NCBI RefSeq assembly: GCF_020181355.1
Contig: NZ_CP084004.1
Span: 992,001-1,056,000, forward strand
Length of the DNA: 64,000 nt
DNA from: Collinsella aerofaciens
Lineage (GTDB): Bacteria > Actinomycetota > Coriobacteriia > Coriobacteriales > Coriobacteriaceae
Direction: 5' to 3'
Both the position numbers and the translations under genes were made by a program. Of the stretch, positions 61,052 through 64,000 are shown piece after piece (within the stretch, counting starts at the first letter, position 1; each line of letters begins with the position of its first letter). The notes beneath the pieces were generated by a model. That model did not search any database and was not told where the DNA came from. It worked only from the letters and a program-made list of their open reading frames with translations.

Positions 61052-61148
61052 ACCTAGTCATTGGGGACACTCTTCGTCATCCGTGCTTCTGGCTGGCAAA
61101 GAGTGTCCCAAACGACTAGTCATTAAAGAACGTCCCCAATGACTAGGT
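61052..61148. repeat. Nested inverted-repeat element (97 bp)
   Basis: Perfect 17-bp ends (ACCTAGTCATTGGGGAC with its complement at 61132-61148) and an inner 11-bp pair (GGGACACTCTT / AAGAGTGTCCC). A third GACTAGTCATT lies inside. Confidence 0.8.
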
Positions 61149-61150
61149 GA

Positions 61151-61192
61151 AAGGGGGGGCGCCGCGGAACCAATTCCGCGGCGCCCCCTTTG
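61151..61192 (-). terminator. Strong GC-rich terminator of the M32 gene
   Basis: GGGCGCCGCGGAA and TTCCGCGGCGCCC with flanking G/C runs; read leftward it ends in CTTTC. It could act in both directions. Confidence 0.75.
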
Positions 61193-61213
61193 CGTTGGCG
61201 TGTCGCCTAAGCT

Positions 61214-62797
61214 TTACAGCTCGTACAGCGTGGTGAACTTGTCCTGGAGGTAGCTGCAGTAGTAGCGGGCATCGAACGCCATACCGCAGGCGCTCTTGAT
61301 GAGCTCCGGCGCGTCTTTGGCGCGGCCCCACTGCCAAATGTGCTCGCCCAGCCAGGCACGGACGGGCGCCAGATCGCCGCTCGCGCAGGCACCGGTAAGG
61401 TCGACGCCGTCGCGGCACATGGCCGGCACGAACATGGCGTCGTAGGCGCTGCCCAGCGCATACGTGGGGAAGTAGCCAAACGAGCCGCCGCTCCAGTGCG
61501 TATCCTGTAGGCAGCCGTGCGTGTCGTCGGGAACGGGAATGCCCAGGTACTCATCCATAAAGCGATTCCAAAGCGCGGGGATGTCCTTGGCCGTGGCCTC
61601 GCCGGCAAACAGCATGCGCTCGATCTCGTAGCGCACCATAACGTGCAGCGGATAGGTGAGCTCGTCGGCCTCGGTGCGGATCAGCGAAGGCTGCGCGATG
61701 TTCACGGCGTGGTAGAGCGTGTCCTCGTCGACGTCGCCGTAGACCTCGGGTGCGTGGCGGCGCAGCACCTCGAGCAGCGGCCCCATAAAGGCACGGCTGC
61801 GGCCCACGGTGTTCTCAAAGAAGCGGCTCTGGCTCTCGTGGATGCCCATGGAGGTGCCGCCCTCCAGGCGGGTGCGCGCATAGGCGGGATTGACGCCCAG
61901 CTCGTACATGGTGTGCCCCGCCTCGTGGATGATGCTGTAGACGTTGGAGATGCAATCGTCCTCGTAGATGTGTGTCGCGATGCGCGCGTCACCCACGGCA
62001 AAGCCCTCGCTAAACGGGTGCTCGGTAAAGGCAAGCGTGGTGTCGTCCAGGTTCAGGCCGACGAGCTTCATCAGGTCGAAGCTCATGGCGCGCTGGGCGG
62101 CCTCGGGCACGCGGGCGTGCAAAAAGTCGGCATCGGGCTGCTGGCCGCGCTCGCCGATGGCGTGCACGAGCGGCACGACCGTGGCCTTGACCTCCTCGCA
62201 AAACGCGTCGAAGCTCTTGGCGGAAAGGCCGCGCTCGTACTGGTCGAGCCAAACGTCGTATGGGTCGCGCTTGGGGTCCATGAGTTCGGCCTGATGCTTA
62301 AGTTGGGCGACGATTCTATCCACATAGGGCTCAAAGCTCGCCCAGTCGTTGGCCGTCTTGGCCTTATGCCACACGGCGTCGGCCTCGCAGGTGAGCCTGG
62401 TCCAGGCCTCGGCCTCCTCGGTAGGAATAACGCTTGCCTCGCGCTGGTCGCGGCCGAGCACGCGAATCTCGTCGAGCAGCTGCGGGTCGTCTACGTGTCC
62501 GCCTGCAACCGTCTCGCGCGCTAACGAGCGTACGAGCTCAACGGACTTCTCGCTGGTCAGCAGCTTGTGATGCTCGCCGGCAAGCGTGCCCATGGCGTCG
62601 GCACGGGCGGCAGCGCCGTTGGCAGGAGCAATCGTCGCTCCATCGAACTCGGCAATCTTGAGCAGGTACTCGCGAGTCCACAGCTTGCCCTCGAGTTTGC
62701 GGAACTTTTTGACGGCCTTGTCGACTTTAGCGGCCTTGACGCCCTTGGCGGCCTTTGCCACGGCGGCCTTGGCCTTCTTATCGAGTTTCTTTCCCAT
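61214..62797 (-). CDS. M32-family metallocarboxypeptidase
   Basis: 527 aa from ATG 62797 with AAGGA upstream on this strand. The zinc motif is HEAGH in SIIHEAGHTMYELG, followed by the family's GTSMGIHESQSRFFEN and later IRTEADELTYPLHVMVRYEIE (in two parts). It removes C-terminal amino acids, with broad specificity except Pro. The first 35 residues are Lys/Ala-rich and probably disordered. Monocistronic and divergent from pheS. Confidence 0.93.
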   Translation of the reverse strand: MGKKLDKKAKAAVAKAAKGVKAAKVDKAVKKFRKLEGKLWTREYLLKIAEFDGATIAPANGAAARADAMGTLAGEHHKLLTSEKSVELVRSLARETVAGGHVDDPQLLDEIRVLGRDQREASVIPTEEAEAWTRLTCEADAVWHKAKTANDWASFEPYVDRIVAQLKHQAELMDPKRDPYDVWLDQYERGLSAKSFDAFCEEVKATVVPLVHAIGERGQQPDADFLHARVPEAAQRAMSFDLMKLVGLNLDDTTLAFTEHPFSEGFAVGDARIATHIYEDDCISNVYSIIHEAGHTMYELGVNPAYARTRLEGGTSMGIHESQSRFFENTVGRSRAFMGPLLEVLRRHAPEVYGDVDEDTLYHAVNIAQPSLIRTEADELTYPLHVMVRYEIERMLFAGEATAKDIPALWNRFMDEYLGIPVPDDTHGCLQDTHWSGGSFGYFPTYALGSAYDAMFVPAMCRDGVDLTGACASGDLAPVRAWLGEHIWQWGRAKDAPELIKSACGMAFDARYYCSYLQDKFTTLYEL

Positions 62798-62935
62798 ACC
62801 GTATCCTTAATCTCGCAGGCCGAGCGCCGCAGGCGGGTGCGCGGCCAGTTTGCACAGCTACCTGCCTTGTACCCAGCGCGAACAAAACGGAACGCGGCGA
62901 TGCGCTCGCGAAATGTGTTATCCTATAGCCCAATG

Positions 62936-63218
62936 CGTTGACGGAGAGGGTTTTGCCCGCCGCGTCGCCGGCAAGAGAGGGAAGGTCATGGGCTGCAAGC
63001 CTTCCTGCGGTGGCAAGGGCCAAGCGTTCACTCCCGAGCAGCGACCTCAACGGGCACGCGGCCAGTGGCAGCAAAGTCCCAGTAGGGAAGCCGTGAGCCT
63101 CGCGACAAGAGGCACAGAGTGGGCGCGGCGGGCCAGACATCCGCCGTGTCAAACAAGGTGGTACCGCGGAATTCAACCGTCCTTGGGCAATGTACATGCC
63201 CGAGGGCGGTTTTTTTGT
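62936..63218 (+). promoter_or_regulatory. T-box riboswitch leader of pheS
   Basis: The T-box core AAGGTGGTACCGCGG lies at 63155-63169; TGGT pairs with the ACCA end of uncharged tRNA, consistent with A73 of tRNA-Phe. A terminator follows at 63175-63218 (ACCGTCCTTGGGCA with TGCCCGAGGGCGGT and seven T residues). Upstream, about 200 bases form stem I; TTC triplets at 63027 and 63002 are candidate Phe specifiers. Uncharged tRNA would stabilise the antiterminator and allow pheS transcription. Confidence 0.88.
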
Positions 63219-63301
63219 TACCGAACCGGGCCGCGCATCCGCAACATCGGGCGGCGTCAGCCGTCCCGGAGCGCGGATGTGCGAGAGACGAAAGGGAAGA
63301 C

Positions 63302-64000
63302 ATGAGTCTGATTGATGATCTGGTCAAACTCGAGGAAGAGGCCAAGGAGCTCGTCACTAGCGCTGACGACGCCGCCAAGCTCGAGGCCGCGCGCGTTGAG
63401 CTGCTCGGCCGCAAGGGCCGTATCACCGGCCTGATGCGCATGATGGGCAAGCTCGCTCCCGAGGATCGTCCCATGATGGGCAAACGCGCCAACGAGATGC
63501 GCCAGCTGATCGAGGGCATGCTCGACGAGCGCACCACCGAGATGAAGGCCGCCGCCCTCAAGCACGCACTCGAGCACGAGGCCGTCGACATCACGCTGCC
63601 GGGCATCCGTCCGCAGATCGGTCACCAGCACCTGATCAAGCAGATCATCGAGGAGGCCGAGGACATCTTCTGCGGCATCGGCTACACCGTCGAGTCCGGC
63701 CCCATGGTCGATACCTCCTACTACAACTTCACCGCGCTCAACGCGCCCATGGATCATCCGAGCCGCTCGGCTCGCGACACGTTCTATGTGGTCGACAACA
63801 ACCCCGGCAGCGTCGCGCATCCCGAGGCTCACGCTCACGGCGAGTCCGACGTGCTGCTGCGCACCCAGACCTCGGGCGTGCAGATCCACACCATGGAGTC
63901 GCAGAAGCCGCCCATCTACATGATCTGCCCGGGCACCGTCTACCGTCCCGACACGGCCGACGCCTGCCACCTGCCGCAGTTCAACCAGATCGAGGGCCTG
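63302..64000 (+). CDS. pheS: Phenylalanyl-tRNA synthetase alpha subunit (3' end outside window)
   Basis: The first 233 residues are visible; the frame is still open at the last base. N-terminal coiled coil (residues 1-85), then the class II core: GHQHLIKQIIEEAEDIF, motif 2-region residues (LLRTQTSGVQIHTM) and VYRPDTADACHLPQFNQIEG, all typical of bacterial PheS. It forms the alpha2-beta2 enzyme with PheT, presumably encoded next. GGGAAG precedes ATG 63302, and the T-box leader lies directly upstream. Confidence 0.96.
   Translation, partial: MSLIDDLVKLEEEAKELVTSADDAAKLEAARVELLGRKGRITGLMRMMGKLAPEDRPMMGKRANEMRQLIEGMLDERTTEMKAAALKHALEHEAVDITLPGIRPQIGHQHLIKQIIEEAEDIFCGIGYTVESGPMVDTSYYNFTALNAPMDHPSRSARDTFYVVDNNPGSVAHPEAHAHGESDVLLRTQTSGVQIHTMESQKPPIYMICPGTVYRPDTADACHLPQFNQIEGL

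Noticed and set aside
62988-63305. Small ORF (MGCKPSCGG...) in the pheS leader
   Set aside because: It lies inside the T-box structure and crosses the terminator; composition is not protein-like beyond the first few codons.

Overview
The window is a 64 kb piece of a GC-rich bacterial chromosome. The gene complement (LytS/LytTR pair, many GntR/UTRA regulators, mannose-family PTS operons, several FrlB-like SIS proteins, a DUF4012 protein, T-box-controlled pheS) and the codon use point to a gut Coriobacteriia, most likely a Collinsella of the C. aerofaciens type. This is inferred from gene content, since no 16S gene is present. There is no prophage, CRISPR array or conjugative element. The one clear insertion sequence is an IS30-like element at about 3.55-4.95 kb.

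Layout. 0-3 kb: LytS/LytTR two-component pair and a YfcE-like phosphodiesterase. 3.1-5 kb: a large structured non-coding element and the IS30-like transposase. 5-9.5 kb: tRNA-Asp, an Rrf2 regulator, a MutY-like glycosylase, rubrerythrin, two small membrane proteins and two copies of a hairpin-plus-terminator element. 9.5-10.6 kb: a nucleotidyltransferase/HTH pair that looks like a toxin-antitoxin module. 10.7-24 kb: housekeeping (rmuC, ABC exporter, nth, ATP-grasp ligase, mfd, PAP2 phosphatase, threonine aldolase, GNAT).

24.6-51 kb is the distinctive part. It holds four genes for SIS proteins of the FrlB/FraB deglycase type, two mannose-family PTS permeases, four GntR/UTRA regulators, an EamA transporter and a HAD phosphatase, interleaved with recQ, metA, a hydroxyacid dehydrogenase, 5-FTHF cyclo-ligase and an M16C peptidase. 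The simplest reading is parallel uptake and deglycation of several Amadori-type compounds (fructose-amines or glucose-amines from cooked food). The PTS would import and phosphorylate the sugar-amine, the SIS enzyme would split it into a hexose 6-phosphate and free amine, and each locus would be controlled by a GntR protein acting on repeated sites visible in the promoters. The second PTS is damaged: its IIC gene has an in-frame amber stop.

51-64 kb: an AlbA_2/Schlafen-like regulator behind two 70-bp repeats, a few hypothetical genes, tRNA-Val, an EamA transporter, a DUF4012 membrane protein, glmM, an M32 carboxypeptidase, and a T-box leader with the start of pheS.

Intergenic regions are rich in small palindromic repeat elements of several families, each present in two to five copies. 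They are listed individually because they are the least explained structure in the window.
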